Shown piece by piece: positions 5,964-13,359 of a stretch of DNA of 13,359 bases. The notes beneath the pieces are model-generated. The model was given only the letters and a program-made list of their open reading frames with translations. It had not been told where the DNA came from and searched no databases. Numbering within the stretch: the first letter of the stretch is position 1; each line of letters begins with the position of its first letter. The position numbers were made by a program, and so were the translations under genes. Source of the stretch: Rhodobacteraceae bacterium UBA3087. Its GTDB lineage: Bacteria > Pseudomonadota > Alphaproteobacteria > Rhodobacterales > Rhodobacteraceae. The DNA lies in the NCBI GenBank assembly GCA_002367285.1, contig DFBF01000264.1:1-13359 (forward strand). Reading direction: 5' to 3'.

Positions 5964-7879
5964 GCGGGCACCTCTTGGGACAGAAAGGCGGAAAGCTCGC
6001 CCTGCGTAAACGGTTTTGACAGCACCGGAAAGGGCGTATCGGCACGGCGTGGATCGTCAGGCGGCAGGGAGGTCATCAGAACCGCAGGCATCCGGCCGCC
6101 GTTCGCAGCCTGGCGGGCCAGGAATTCGGGGCCGGTTTCGACACCTTCCAGCACAATGTCGGACAGGACCAACCCGATGCCATCCAGCGTGACCAGCCCT
6201 TCGGCCTCTTCTGCCGAGGCGGCTTCGATCACCTGGTGGCCCATGTCGATCAGCATCTCGCGCACATTGGTGCGAATGTCAGGGTTGTCTTCGATCAGCA
6301 ACACCAGGCGCGGGGCGACGGGGGCCTTGGCGGGGCGCAGCGGCACGCGGATCGACACGACCGCGCCGCCGCAGTCACCGTTGAACAGTTTCACCTGCCC
6401 ACCCGCCAGTTTCGTCTGGTCATAGACCATCGCCAAGCCCAGCCCGGACCCTTCACCGCCCTTGGTGGTAAAGAACGGGTCCAGCGCATGTTCCAGGGCC
6501 TCGGGGCCAAAGCCCGTGCCGGTGTCGGTGACGCGGAATTCCAGCCAGGTTTCGCGGATGGTCCGCGCGGTCAGCATGATCGTGCCGGGGCCGCGCCCAA
6601 TGGCGTGGGTGGCGTTCAGGATCAGGTTCAACAGGCTGTCTTGCACCGCGCCCGGGTCGATCAGTAACGGGTCTTGCAACCCTTCGATTGTGATCTCGAA
6701 CGTGATGCCGTCCGGCAGGGTCGGGGTCGCCAGCGTTTCCAGCCCGCGCAGCAGGGCGGGCACGTCGGTTGCCTCGAGCCGCATGTCGCGGTGGCCGGAA
6801 ATTGACGCAATCCGGTCCAGAAGCGTGCCGCCACGCCGGGCCGCGCCGATCGTGGCTGTGACCAGTTCCTGAACGTCGGAGCTGAGCTCCATCCCATCCA
6901 GGCGGCTTTGCATGCCCAGGATGATGGTCAACAGGTTGGAAAAATCATGCGCCATGCCTGATGTCATCTGCGCCGCCAGCTCGCGTTTGCGGGTCTGGTT
7001 CAGGGCGGCGCGCGCCTGGGTTTCTTTGGTCACATCCATCGACAGGATGTAAACGCCGGTGATATCGGCGTCGTCTATGTCCAGTGTCAGTGCGACGCGG
7101 ATGCGCCGGCCCGATCCTTCGTGGGTGAATTCGAACACGGATGGTTCGCCCAGATAGGCCTTGTCGAAATAGGGCCCGATCCGCCCATAGGCTTCGTCGC
7201 CCAGGGCCTCACTGGCATGCAGGCCGATCAGGTTCGTCGGGCGTCCGGGAATGACCGACCCCAGCCGACGGTTCGAAAACGTATAGTACCGCTCCTGGTC
7301 AATGCGCGCGATATGGGCGGGCATCATTTCGGCGGTCAGGCGCGTGCGGCTTTCCATTTCGGTCAGCTGGCGTTTGGTTTCCTCCAGCTGTGCGTTTGCG
7401 CTGGCCAGGGCGCGGTTGGTCTGGCCCAGTTCTTCGGTATGGCTCAGCACCTGGTCGGACAGTTCCTCTGATCGGGCGCGCAACAGGGCCTCTTGCCGCT
7501 TTATTGGCGTAATGTCGGTGTACACCGTGACCCAGCCGCCCTCGGGCAAGGGGCTGCCTTCGATCGAGATCATCCGGCCATTGGCGCGGGTGCGTTCCAG
7601 GTAGTGGGGCTCGAACGCCAAGGCCTGTTCCACGCGCGATTGCACGAACCCATCCGGGTCCAGCACATCGCCATATTCACCCCGGTCCACCAGCGCGCGG
7701 ATTGTCTCGGAAAAATCCGCACCAGGGCGACAAAGATGGTCGGGCAGATTGAACATGTCGAGGAACTGGCGATTCCCTACAACAAGGCGCAAATCACCGT
7801 CATAGATCGACAAAGCCTGACCAATCAGGTTCAGTCCGGCCTGAGTCAGCGCGGCTGTATCGTAAGATTTGCGGTTCAT
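5960..7879 (-). CDS. Soluble PAS-PAS hybrid histidine kinase with C-terminal receiver
   Basis: The product is 639 residues. ATG 7879-7877 was chosen because a strong AAGGGGG lies just upstream; a GTG ten codons earlier is possible but less well placed. Domains: an N-terminal PAS (about 15-130); a heptad-rich coiled-coil stretch (about 130-180); a second PAS (about 182-290); a HisKA-type phosphorylation site H311 in GMAHDFSNLL; a HATPase domain with N422, DTGTGFG (452-458), DPFFTTK (467-473) and GSGLGL (477-482); and a receiver domain with E530-D531, D574 and K622. There is no transmembrane segment or signal peptide, so it should sense a cytoplasmic signal such as a metabolite, a flavin/heme-bound state or redox. 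With both an internal receiver and a partner regulator, phosphate may pass to D574, to D54 of the partner, or both. It is transcribed divergently from the acyl-CoA ligase/ABC transporter operon. Confidence 0.92.
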   Translation of the reverse strand: MNRKSYDTAALTQAGLNLIGQALSIYDGDLRLVVGNRQFLDMFNLPDHLCRPGADFSETIRALVDRGEYGDVLDPDGFVQSRVEQALAFEPHYLERTRANGRMISIEGSPLPEGGWVTVYTDITPIKRQEALLRARSEELSDQVLSHTEELGQTNRALASANAQLEETKRQLTEMESRTRLTAEMMPAHIARIDQERYYTFSNRRLGSVIPGRPTNLIGLHASEALGDEAYGRIGPYFDKAYLGEPSVFEFTHEGSGRRIRVALTLDIDDADITGVYILSMDVTKETQARAALNQTRKRELAAQMTSGMAHDFSNLLTIILGMQSRLDGMELSSDVQELVTATIGAARRGGTLLDRIASISGHRDMRLEATDVPALLRGLETLATPTLPDGITFEITIEGLQDPLLIDPGAVQDSLLNLILNATHAIGRGPGTIMLTARTIRETWLEFRVTDTGTGFGPEALEHALDPFFTTKGGEGSGLGLAMVYDQTKLAGGQVKLFNGDCGGAVVSIRVPLRPAKAPVAPRLVLLIEDNPDIRTNVREMLIDMGHQVIEAASAEEAEGLVTLDGIGLVLSDIVLEGVETGPEFLARQAANGGRMPAVLMTSLPPDDPRRADTPFPVLSKPFTQGELSAFLSQEVPA

Positions 7880-7914
7880 GGTTCTGCCCCCTTTGTATTT
7901 CGCTAGCACTCAAA

Positions 7915-7931
7915 CCCTTTGAATAAAAGGG
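7915..7931. promoter_or_regulatory. Inverted repeat CCCTTT-N5-AAAGGG in divergent promoter region
   Basis: Perfect 6-bp arms (7915-7920 and 7926-7931) flank GAATA, 36 bp upstream of the kinase ATG. It could be an operator or a hairpin in the kinase leader. A short dyad like this can also occur by chance. Confidence 0.35.
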
Positions 7932-7958
7932 CGGCGCACTGTTTCGCGGCGTCGGTAA

Positions 7959-7974
7959 CAATTCGTTAGAATTG
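7959..7974. promoter_or_regulatory. Inverted repeat CAATTC-N4-GAATTG in divergent promoter region
   Basis: Perfect 6-bp arms (7959-7964 and 7969-7974) flank GTTA, near the centre of the 205-bp gap between the kinase and ligase genes. The size and AT-rich arms suit a dimeric regulator binding site. No protein can be assigned from sequence. Confidence 0.4.
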
Positions 7975-8022
7975 GGAAAAAGTGCGGAAACCTTTGACCT
8001 CCAGAAATTTTACGTCAGGGTT

Positions 8023-8045
8023 GCTGTAGCAAGAATCGTTACAGC
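8023..8045. promoter_or_regulatory. Inverted repeat GCTGTA-N11-TACAGC upstream of ligase start
   Basis: Perfect 6-bp arms (8023-8028 and 8040-8045) lie about 40 bp before the TTG start of the ligase gene. If transcribed, the stem extends inward by a G-U and a C-G pair (8 bp, 7-nt loop). It could be an operator or a leader hairpin. A TTGACC at 7994-7999 looks like a -35 box for the ligase operon, but I see no good -10 box at the right spacing. Confidence 0.4.
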
Positions 8046-8084
8046 GATCGGGAACGTCGGACAGACCGACGGTGGGAGGACAAT

Positions 8085-10241
8085 TTGGCACAAGAACTAG
8101 CCGCCGCTGGCGCCTATGCTTCAATTCCGGCACTGCTTGCCCGGAATGTGAAGGAATTCGGGGATCGCCCGGCATACCGTGAAAAAGAATTCGGGATCTG
8201 GCAAAGCTGGACCTGGGCCGAAACGGCCGAGGAAATTCAGAACCTCGCGCTGGGCCTTTTGGCCTTGGGTCTCAACCGTGGTGACCATGTCGCGATTATC
8301 GGGCGCAACCGTCCGGCGCATTACTGGGCCATGGTTGCGGTACAAAAGGTCGGGGCCGTTCCGGTGCCCCTGTATCAGGACTCTGTTACCGAAGAGATGG
8401 AATACGTGCTGGACCATTGCGGTGCGCGTTTCGTCATCTGTGGCGATCAGGAACAGGTCGACAAGGTGATCGAGGTCCAGGACACGATCCACCACATCGA
8501 ACATGTCGTGTATTTCGACAAGCGCGGCATGCGCAAATACGATCACAGCCACATGAACTGGTATCATGACGTCCAGGAAGAGGGGCGCGTCGCACACAGC
8601 CGCCTGGAGGGCGAGATGGCCGCACGTGAGGCCGAGCTGACATACGACAGCGCCTGCGTGATGCTGTATACGTCCGGCACAACCGGCAAGCCCAAGGGCG
8701 TGGTTCTGTCCAATCGCAACATCATCGAAAGCGCCAAGAACTCGTGTGAGTTCGACGACCTGAGGGGTGGCGAAGACGTCTTGGCCTATCTGCCGATGGC
8801 CTGGGTTGGCGACTTTATCTTTTCGGTTGGGCAGGCGTATTGGACGGGGTTCTGCGTGAACTGTCCCGAAAGCCCGGAAACGATGATGACCGACCTGCGT
8901 GAAATCGGGCCGACCTATTATTTCGCCCCGCCGCGCGTGTTTGAAACACAACTGACCAACGTCATGATCCGTATGAACGACAGTGGCGATCTGAAATACG
9001 CACTGTTCCATCACTTCATGGACTTCGCCAAGACCGCCGGTGAAAAATACGGTATGCCCAAGCGTCGCCTGGCCAAGCCGGACCTGAAGCGCCGGGTCAA
9101 AACCGCGTGGAAATACGCGATGGGCATCGGGTTCGCGGTGGAAACCATCGTCGAAAACGCAATCCGTCTGTTCTTTTCCAAGCTGCGGCATGGCAAGAAC
9201 GTGCGCGAGCATTTCAAGGCGAAGGATCCGATCCTTCTGAACCTCTATAGCGGCAGTGTGCGCGATTACTTCAAATATCGCATGGGTGACGTGCTGGTAT
9301 TCGGCCCGTTGAAGAACACGCTGGGGTTCAGCCGCGTGCGCGTTGGCTATACGGCTGGCGAAGCGATCGGGCCGGAGATTTTCGAATTCTACCGCTCGCT
9401 GGGCATCAATCTGAAACAGCTGTACGGCCAGACCGAAGCAACCGTGTTCATCACCATGCAGCCGGATGGCGAAGTGCGCAATGATACCGTCGGTGTTCCT
9501 GCGCCGGGCGTTGAGATCAGAATCTCTGACAATGGCGAAATCTTCTATCGTTCACCCGGCACCTTTGTTGAATATTACGACAACCCCGAAAGCACCGCTG
9601 ACACCAAGGATCCCGAAGGTTGGGTTGCCACGGGTGACGCTGGATTTTTCGAAGAAAAATCGGGCCACCTTCGCATCATTGACCGGGCCAAGGACGTGGG
9701 CAAGATGGCCGACGGCAGCTTGTTCGCCCCGAAGTATGTCGAGAACAAGCTGAAGTTCTATCCCGACATCCTGGAGGCCGTCGTCTTCGGAAACGGGCGC
9801 AACATGTGTACCGCGTTTATCAACATCGACCTGACGGCGGTGGGCAACTGGGCGGAACGCAACAACATCGCTTACGCCTCGTATCAGGAGCTGGCCGGAC
9901 ACCCGGAAGTGTTGGGCACGATCCAGGAACACGTTGAAACGGTGAACAAATCTATTGCCGAAGATCCGATGTTGTCGGGCTGTCAGATCCACCGGTTCCT
10001 GATCCTGCACAAGGAACTGGACGCGGATGACGGCGAAATGACCCGCACCCGGAAAGTGCGCCGCAAGATCGTCGCAGAAAAGTTCGCGCCGTTGATCGAC
10101 GCGTTCTATGGCGGCAAGGACGAACAATATATCGAAACCGAGGTCACCTATGAGGATGGCCGCAAAGGTTCGATCAGCGCGACCCTGAAAATCCGTGACG
10201 CGGCAGTTCAGGACATCAAACAGGGGATGGCGGCAGAATGA
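8085..10241 (+). CDS. Long acyl-CoA synthetase (AMP-forming, ACSL-like)
   Basis: The product is 718 residues and belongs to the ANL adenylating superfamily. It should activate a carboxylic acid with ATP to an acyl-AMP and then to the CoA thioester in the cytoplasm. Motifs: the phosphate-binding loop TSGTTGKPKG (196-205), YGQTE (447-451), the Asp of TGD (D518) and the hinge/adenylate region IIDRAKDVGKMADGSLFAPK, which resembles the long-chain ACSL branch. It is longer than typical bacterial FadD (about 560). The extra length includes a basic helical stretch around residues 320-390. The start is a TTG at 8085-8087, supported by GGGAGG at 8074-8079 and by a sensible N-terminus (AQELAAAGAYASIPALLARN). 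Its TGA overlaps the ATG of the LivG-type gene by 4 bp, so it is the first gene of the ABC transporter operon. The substrate is unknown: long-chain, aromatic or other acids are possible. Confidence 0.9.
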   Translation: MAQELAAAGAYASIPALLARNVKEFGDRPAYREKEFGIWQSWTWAETAEEIQNLALGLLALGLNRGDHVAIIGRNRPAHYWAMVAVQKVGAVPVPLYQDSVTEEMEYVLDHCGARFVICGDQEQVDKVIEVQDTIHHIEHVVYFDKRGMRKYDHSHMNWYHDVQEEGRVAHSRLEGEMAAREAELTYDSACVMLYTSGTTGKPKGVVLSNRNIIESAKNSCEFDDLRGGEDVLAYLPMAWVGDFIFSVGQAYWTGFCVNCPESPETMMTDLREIGPTYYFAPPRVFETQLTNVMIRMNDSGDLKYALFHHFMDFAKTAGEKYGMPKRRLAKPDLKRRVKTAWKYAMGIGFAVETIVENAIRLFFSKLRHGKNVREHFKAKDPILLNLYSGSVRDYFKYRMGDVLVFGPLKNTLGFSRVRVGYTAGEAIGPEIFEFYRSLGINLKQLYGQTEATVFITMQPDGEVRNDTVGVPAPGVEIRISDNGEIFYRSPGTFVEYYDNPESTADTKDPEGWVATGDAGFFEEKSGHLRIIDRAKDVGKMADGSLFAPKYVENKLKFYPDILEAVVFGNGRNMCTAFINIDLTAVGNWAERNNIAYASYQELAGHPEVLGTIQEHVETVNKSIAEDPMLSGCQIHRFLILHKELDADDGEMTRTRKVRRKIVAEKFAPLIDAFYGGKDEQYIETEVTYEDGRKGSISATLKIRDAAVQDIKQGMAAE

Positions 10242-11083
10242 CGAACGCAGCAACCGATATGAACGCAGCACCAAGCCCGGACAGCTATGTGACCGCAGAC
10301 GGTCGTACTATTGGCGGCGTTGTGATGGAGATGAAAAACATCACCCTGCGCTTTGGTGGCGTTGTGGCGATCAAGGACATCTCTTTTGACATCCGCGAGG
10401 GCGAGATCCGTGCGATCATCGGCCCGAACGGGGCCGGCAAGTCCTCGATGTTGAACGTGATCAGCGGGTTTTACAAACCGCAGGAAGGCGACGTGTTCTT
10501 CCATGGTGAAAAACGCCCGCTGATGAAACCGTACCAGGTGGCCCAACAGGGCATCGCCCGGACCTTTCAGAACATCGCGCTGTTTGATGGCATGTCCGTG
10601 TTGGACAACATCATGACAGGTCGTCTGAACAACATGAACGCCTCGCTCATCAGCCAGGCGGTGTGGTGGGGCAAGGCCCAGAAGGAAGAATTCGAGAACC
10701 GCGAGAAGGTCGAAAAGGTCATCGATTTTCTGGAAATCCAGGCCATCCGCAAGACGCCCGTCGGGCGCCTGCCTTACGGTCTGAAAAAGCGGGTCGAGCT
10801 GGCGCGGGCGCTGGCGGCAGAGCCCACGCTTTTGCTGCTGGACGAACCGATGGCCGGCATGAACGTCGAGGAAAAAGAGGACATGAGCCGCTTTATCCTG
10901 GATGTGAACGACGAATTCGGAACCACGATTGCCCTGATCGAACACGACATGGGCGTGGTCATGGACTTGTCCGACCGTGTGGTCGTGATGGACTATGGCA
11001 AGAAAATCGGTGACGGCACGCCCGACGAGGTGCGCAACAACCAGGATGTGATCGACGCCTATCTTGGCGTGGCGCACGACTGA
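10238..11083 (+). CDS. livG: Branched-chain amino acid-family ABC transporter ATPase, LivG type
   Basis: This 281-residue ATP-binding subunit powers import on the cytoplasmic face. It has Walker A GPNGAGKS (62-69), a Q-loop at Q111 in ARTFQN, the signature region LPYGLKKRVELARAL (178-192), Walker B LLLLDEP with E203, and the H-loop H236 in EHD. The signature is the degenerate L-x-YG form usual in LivG rather than LSGGQ. The C-terminal extension ending in DAYLG is also typical of LivG. About 28 N-terminal residues precede the first family strand (MEMKNITLRFGG); an internal ATG could be the true start, but the 4-bp ATGA overlap with the ligase gene favours the start given. The transported substrate may be an organic acid rather than an amino acid, judging by the co-transcribed ligase. 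Confidence 0.92.
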   Translation: MTNAATDMNAAPSPDSYVTADGRTIGGVVMEMKNITLRFGGVVAIKDISFDIREGEIRAIIGPNGAGKSSMLNVISGFYKPQEGDVFFHGEKRPLMKPYQVAQQGIARTFQNIALFDGMSVLDNIMTGRLNNMNASLISQAVWWGKAQKEEFENREKVEKVIDFLEIQAIRKTPVGRLPYGLKKRVELARALAAEPTLLLLDEPMAGMNVEEKEDMSRFILDVNDEFGTTIALIEHDMGVVMDLSDRVVVMDYGKKIGDGTPDEVRNNQDVIDAYLGVAHD

Positions 11084-11093
11084 GGGAACAGAC

Positions 11094-12092
11094 ATGCCTG
11101 ATCAACTACTCTATGCGATCGAAGTTACCCTGAACGGCCTGATGGCCGGGGTGCTCTACGCTCTCGTGGCGCTCGGCTTTGTGCTGATTTTCAAAGCGTC
11201 TGGTATTTTCAACTATGCGCAGGGCGTCATGGCCCTGTTCGCGGCAATGACCCTGGTGGGTATTCAGAACGGCCAAGTGCCCTTTGCCCACCTGATCAAC
11301 GCCATCCTTGGCACGGAAATTCACCACTTTGGCTGGCATGTGCCCGCCCTTCTGGCGATCCTTCTGACGGCCTGTGTTATGGTGTTGTTCGCTTGGATTG
11401 TCGAACGATACATCCTGAAACATCTTGTCGGTCAGCCGGACATCATCCTGTTCATGGCGACCATCGGCATGGCCTATTTCATGGAAGGCTTCGGCGACCT
11501 TATGTGGGGTGCCGACATCAAGAAACTGGACGTGGGTCTGCCCCAGGGCGGTTCTCTGTGGCTGGAAGAAAACACGGCCTGGCTGGGCGGAGACGGCTTT
11601 TACGGCTTCTTCATCGACAAGCTGGACATGGTCGCCACCGTGGTTGCCGCCATCCTGGTGGCCTCGCTGGTCGCCTTCTCGCAATATACCAAACAGGGCC
11701 GTGCGATGCGGGCTGTTGCGGATGATCACCAGGCGGCTCTGTCGGTCGGTGTCTCGCTGCGCTTCATCTGGGTGTTGGTCTGGTCGCTGGCGGGCTTCGT
11801 CGCGCTGGTTGCGGGCATCATGTGGGGCGCCAAGTCCGGCGTTCAGTTCAGCCTGTCGCTGATCGCACTCAAGGCTTTGCCGGTGCTTATGCTGGGCGGT
11901 TTCACTTCGATCCCGGGTGCCATTGTTGGCGGTCTGATCATCGGTGTCGGTGAGAAACTGTTCGAATTCCTGATCGGGGCCCCCTTCCTGGGCGGCGCCA
12001 CTGAAAACTGGTTCGCCTATATGCTGGCGCTCCTCTTCCTCGTCTTCCGGCCCCAGGGCCTGTTCGGCGAAAAAATCATCGAGAGGGTCTAA
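11094..12092 (+). CDS. livH: Branched-chain amino acid-family ABC permease, LivH type
   Basis: This 332-residue inner-membrane permease has about eight hydrophobic segments. Family marks are the N-terminal GLMAGVLYALVALGFVLIFKASG helix region, the cytoplasmic coupling-loop motif GRAMRAVADDHQAALSVGV (202-220), and the C-terminal VFRPQGLFG (317-325). An in-frame ATG ten codons upstream lies inside livG. The start at 11094 is preferred because GAGGGA (11082-11087) sits six bases before it. The gene begins 10 nt after the livG stop. It should pair with the LivM-type permease to form the translocation pore. The loop between about 140 and 180 is longer and more polar than in E. coli LivH, by recollection. 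Confidence 0.92.
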   Translation: MPDQLLYAIEVTLNGLMAGVLYALVALGFVLIFKASGIFNYAQGVMALFAAMTLVGIQNGQVPFAHLINAILGTEIHHFGWHVPALLAILLTACVMVLFAWIVERYILKHLVGQPDIILFMATIGMAYFMEGFGDLMWGADIKKLDVGLPQGGSLWLEENTAWLGGDGFYGFFIDKLDMVATVVAAILVASLVAFSQYTKQGRAMRAVADDHQAALSVGVSLRFIWVLVWSLAGFVALVAGIMWGAKSGVQFSLSLIALKALPVLMLGGFTSIPGAIVGGLIIGVGEKLFEFLIGAPFLGGATENWFAYMLALLFLVFRPQGLFGEKIIERV

Positions 12093-12095
12093 CCG

Positions 12096-13172
12096 ATGCT
12101 ATACCGCGAAGCTGGTGATTTCAAAACGTCCTATGCCAAGGACAGCCAGACGTTCCCGATCAAGTTGGATCGGGTTGGATACTGGGCCCTTATGGCCGTT
12201 GCCTTTCTGGTGGTGCCCTTCTTTATCAACGATTACTGGGCCAACGCCGTGTTCGTGCCGTTCCTGATCTATGTAATCGCTGCATTGGGTCTGAACATTC
12301 TGACCGGATATGCCGGGCAGCTGTCGCTGGGCACCGGGGGGTTCATGGCTGTGGGCGCCTATGCCTGCTACAAGCTGATGACCTCATTCCCAGAAGTCAG
12401 CATGATCATCCATGTGCTTCTGGCGGGGGGGATCACGGCCCTGGTCGGCGTGATGTTCGGCCTGCCGTCCTTGCGCATCAAGGGCTTTTATCTGGCCGTG
12501 GCCACGCTGGCCGCCCAGTTCTTTCTGGTGTGGTTGTTCAACAAGGTGCCGTGGTTTTACAACTACTCGGCATCGGGTCAGATCAACGCACCTGAGCGGA
12601 CGGTGTTCGGCATCATCGTGACAGGCCCCAACACCGAAGCCTGGGCGAAATACCTGTTTTGCCTGATCTTCGTCGTGGTGCTGGCATGGATCGCCCGCAA
12701 CCTGACGCGCGGCATGGCTGGGCGTAAATGGATGGCGATCCGTGACATGGACATCGCGGCGGAAATCATCGGCGTGAATCCGTTGAAGGCGAAATTGACC
12801 GCCTTTGCAGTGTCGTCCTTCTTTGTCGGCATCGCAGGCGCTCTGTTCTTCTCGATCTATCTTGGGGCCGCCGAGGTTGGCGAAGCCTTCGGTATCCAGA
12901 AATCGTTCCTGATCGTGTTCATGATCATCATCGGCGGCCTTGGCTCGATCCTTGGCAGCTTTGCGGGCGCGGCCTTCATGGTGCTGATGCCGGTTCTGCT
13001 GAAAAACATCCTGGTGGGCGGCATGGGCTGGCCGACGGATCTGGCGGCACATCTGGAGTTCATCATCGTCGGTGGTTTGATCGTGATCTTCCTGATCGTC
13101 GAACCGCACGGGTTGGCGCAACTGTGGCGTCTGGCCAAAGAGAAAATGAGACTTTGGCCCTTCCCGCACTAG
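12096..13172 (+). CDS. livM: Branched-chain amino acid-family ABC permease, LivM type
   Basis: This 358-residue inner-membrane permease has a hydrophilic N-terminal tail of about 27 residues. Multiple hydrophobic segments follow, including ALGLNILTGYAGQLSLGTGGF (63-83), the classic LivM signature. The coupling-loop motif GRKWMAIRDMDIAAEIIGV is at 209-227, followed by the GGLGSILGSFAGA segment (280-292). It starts 3 nt after the livH stop, with GAGGG upstream, so translation is probably coupled. The C-terminus is short and basic (RLAKEKMRLWPFPH), without the fused ATPase domain that some LivM proteins carry. A second, LivF-type ATPase would be expected downstream of this window. Confidence 0.92.
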   Translation: MLYREAGDFKTSYAKDSQTFPIKLDRVGYWALMAVAFLVVPFFINDYWANAVFVPFLIYVIAALGLNILTGYAGQLSLGTGGFMAVGAYACYKLMTSFPEVSMIIHVLLAGGITALVGVMFGLPSLRIKGFYLAVATLAAQFFLVWLFNKVPWFYNYSASGQINAPERTVFGIIVTGPNTEAWAKYLFCLIFVVVLAWIARNLTRGMAGRKWMAIRDMDIAAEIIGVNPLKAKLTAFAVSSFFVGIAGALFFSIYLGAAEVGEAFGIQKSFLIVFMIIIGGLGSILGSFAGAAFMVLMPVLLKNILVGGMGWPTDLAAHLEFIIVGGLIVIFLIVEPHGLAQLWRLAKEKMRLWPFPH

Positions 13173-13193
13173 CGGGGCGGACCTACACCCAGA

Positions 13194-13216
13194 TCGTGTC
13201 TCGAAGACGGGCACGA
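13194..13216 (+). other. Candidate intercistronic stem-loop between livM and the binding-protein gene
   Basis: TCGT-GTCT (13194-13201) can pair with AGAC (13205-13208) and ACGA (13213-13216), with a 3-nt loop and a 4-nt bulge, giving 8 bp in total. It lacks a following T-run, so it does not look like a rho-independent terminator. Such hairpins can protect upstream or downstream mRNA ends and allow higher expression of a binding protein. This is weak structural evidence only. Confidence 0.3.
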
Positions 13217-13243
13217 CACTTGCAAACCTAGGGAGGAAAGCAA

Positions 13244-13359
13244 ATGAATATGAAGAAAATCGCAGCGGCTACCGTCGCAGGCCTGATGATGGGCACCCCG
13301 GTCCTTGCGGACTTGGTGTTCCCGTCGCTCAGCTACCGGACCGGCCCCTATGCGGCTGG
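13244..13359 (+). CDS. Periplasmic substrate-binding protein (LivJ/K family), 5' part only
   Basis: The first 38 codons are present; the gene runs off the right edge. The product begins with a clear signal peptide, MNMKKIAAATVAGLMMGTPV then LA, with likely cleavage before D23. The mature start DLVFPSLSYRTGPYAA resembles the first strand of periplasmic binding proteins of the branched-chain amino acid type. A strong AGGGAGG lies eight bases before the ATG at 13244. It follows livM after a 71-bp gap, the longest in the operon, which leaves room for separate regulation. It should capture the ligand in the periplasm for the LivH/LivM pore. Ligand identity cannot be read from this fragment. Confidence 0.85.
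   Translation, partial: MNMKKIAAATVAGLMMGTPVLADLVFPSLSYRTGPYAA

Noticed and set aside
10208..11095. Minus-strand open frame of 295 codons over livG
   Set aside because: It mirrors livG in another frame and is rich in His/Val/Asp, with no domain; livG motifs are complete on the plus strand.

Overview
The window looks like chromosomal DNA of an alphaproteobacterium, most likely a Rhodobacteraceae (Roseobacter-type) genome. The basis is GC-rich coding sequence, tightly packed operons with short overlaps, protein sequences typical of that family, and an intergenic motif I associate with it. I recognised everything from sequence alone and ran no database search.

Layout. (1) At the left edge, on the minus strand, a histidine-phosphatase-fold gene runs into the 5' end of a saccharopine dehydrogenase-like gene. 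(2) A 224-bp divergent gap carries a good sigma70-like promoter that drives a plus-strand molybdenum/tungsten formate dehydrogenase alpha subunit (1018-3792). That subunit stands alone, without the usual diaphorase subunits beside it. (3) Next comes a visibly AT-richer single gene encoding a DUF262 plus HNH protein, of the GmrSD/McrA-like DNA-defence type. Its conserved N-terminal motif is encoded upstream of the first ATG/GTG/TTG in the frame. The only ribosome-binding-site-supported start is an ATA. This is the most unusual item in the window. (4) It is followed, convergently, by a two-gene minus-strand operon: a soluble PAS hybrid histidine kinase and an OmpR-type response regulator that overlap by 4 bp. 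(5) A 205-bp divergent regulatory gap holds three short inverted repeats. (6) A plus-strand operon then runs off the right edge: a long acyl-CoA synthetase with a TTG start, LivG-type ATPase, LivH-type permease, LivM-type permease and a LivJ/K-type substrate-binding protein (truncated by the window end).

How the genes work together. The right half reads as a transport-and-activate module. A branched-chain-amino-acid-family ABC importer brings in a substrate, possibly a carboxylic acid, and the co-transcribed ligase would convert it to a CoA thioester. The divergent two-component system is the obvious candidate regulator. The formate dehydrogenase probably feeds electrons from formate to an unlinked partner. 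The DUF262-HNH gene appears to be a late insertion between the formate dehydrogenase and the two-component operon. Apart from that gene the region looks like ordinary core or near-core metabolism. I found no RNA genes, CRISPR arrays, insertion sequences or phage genes.
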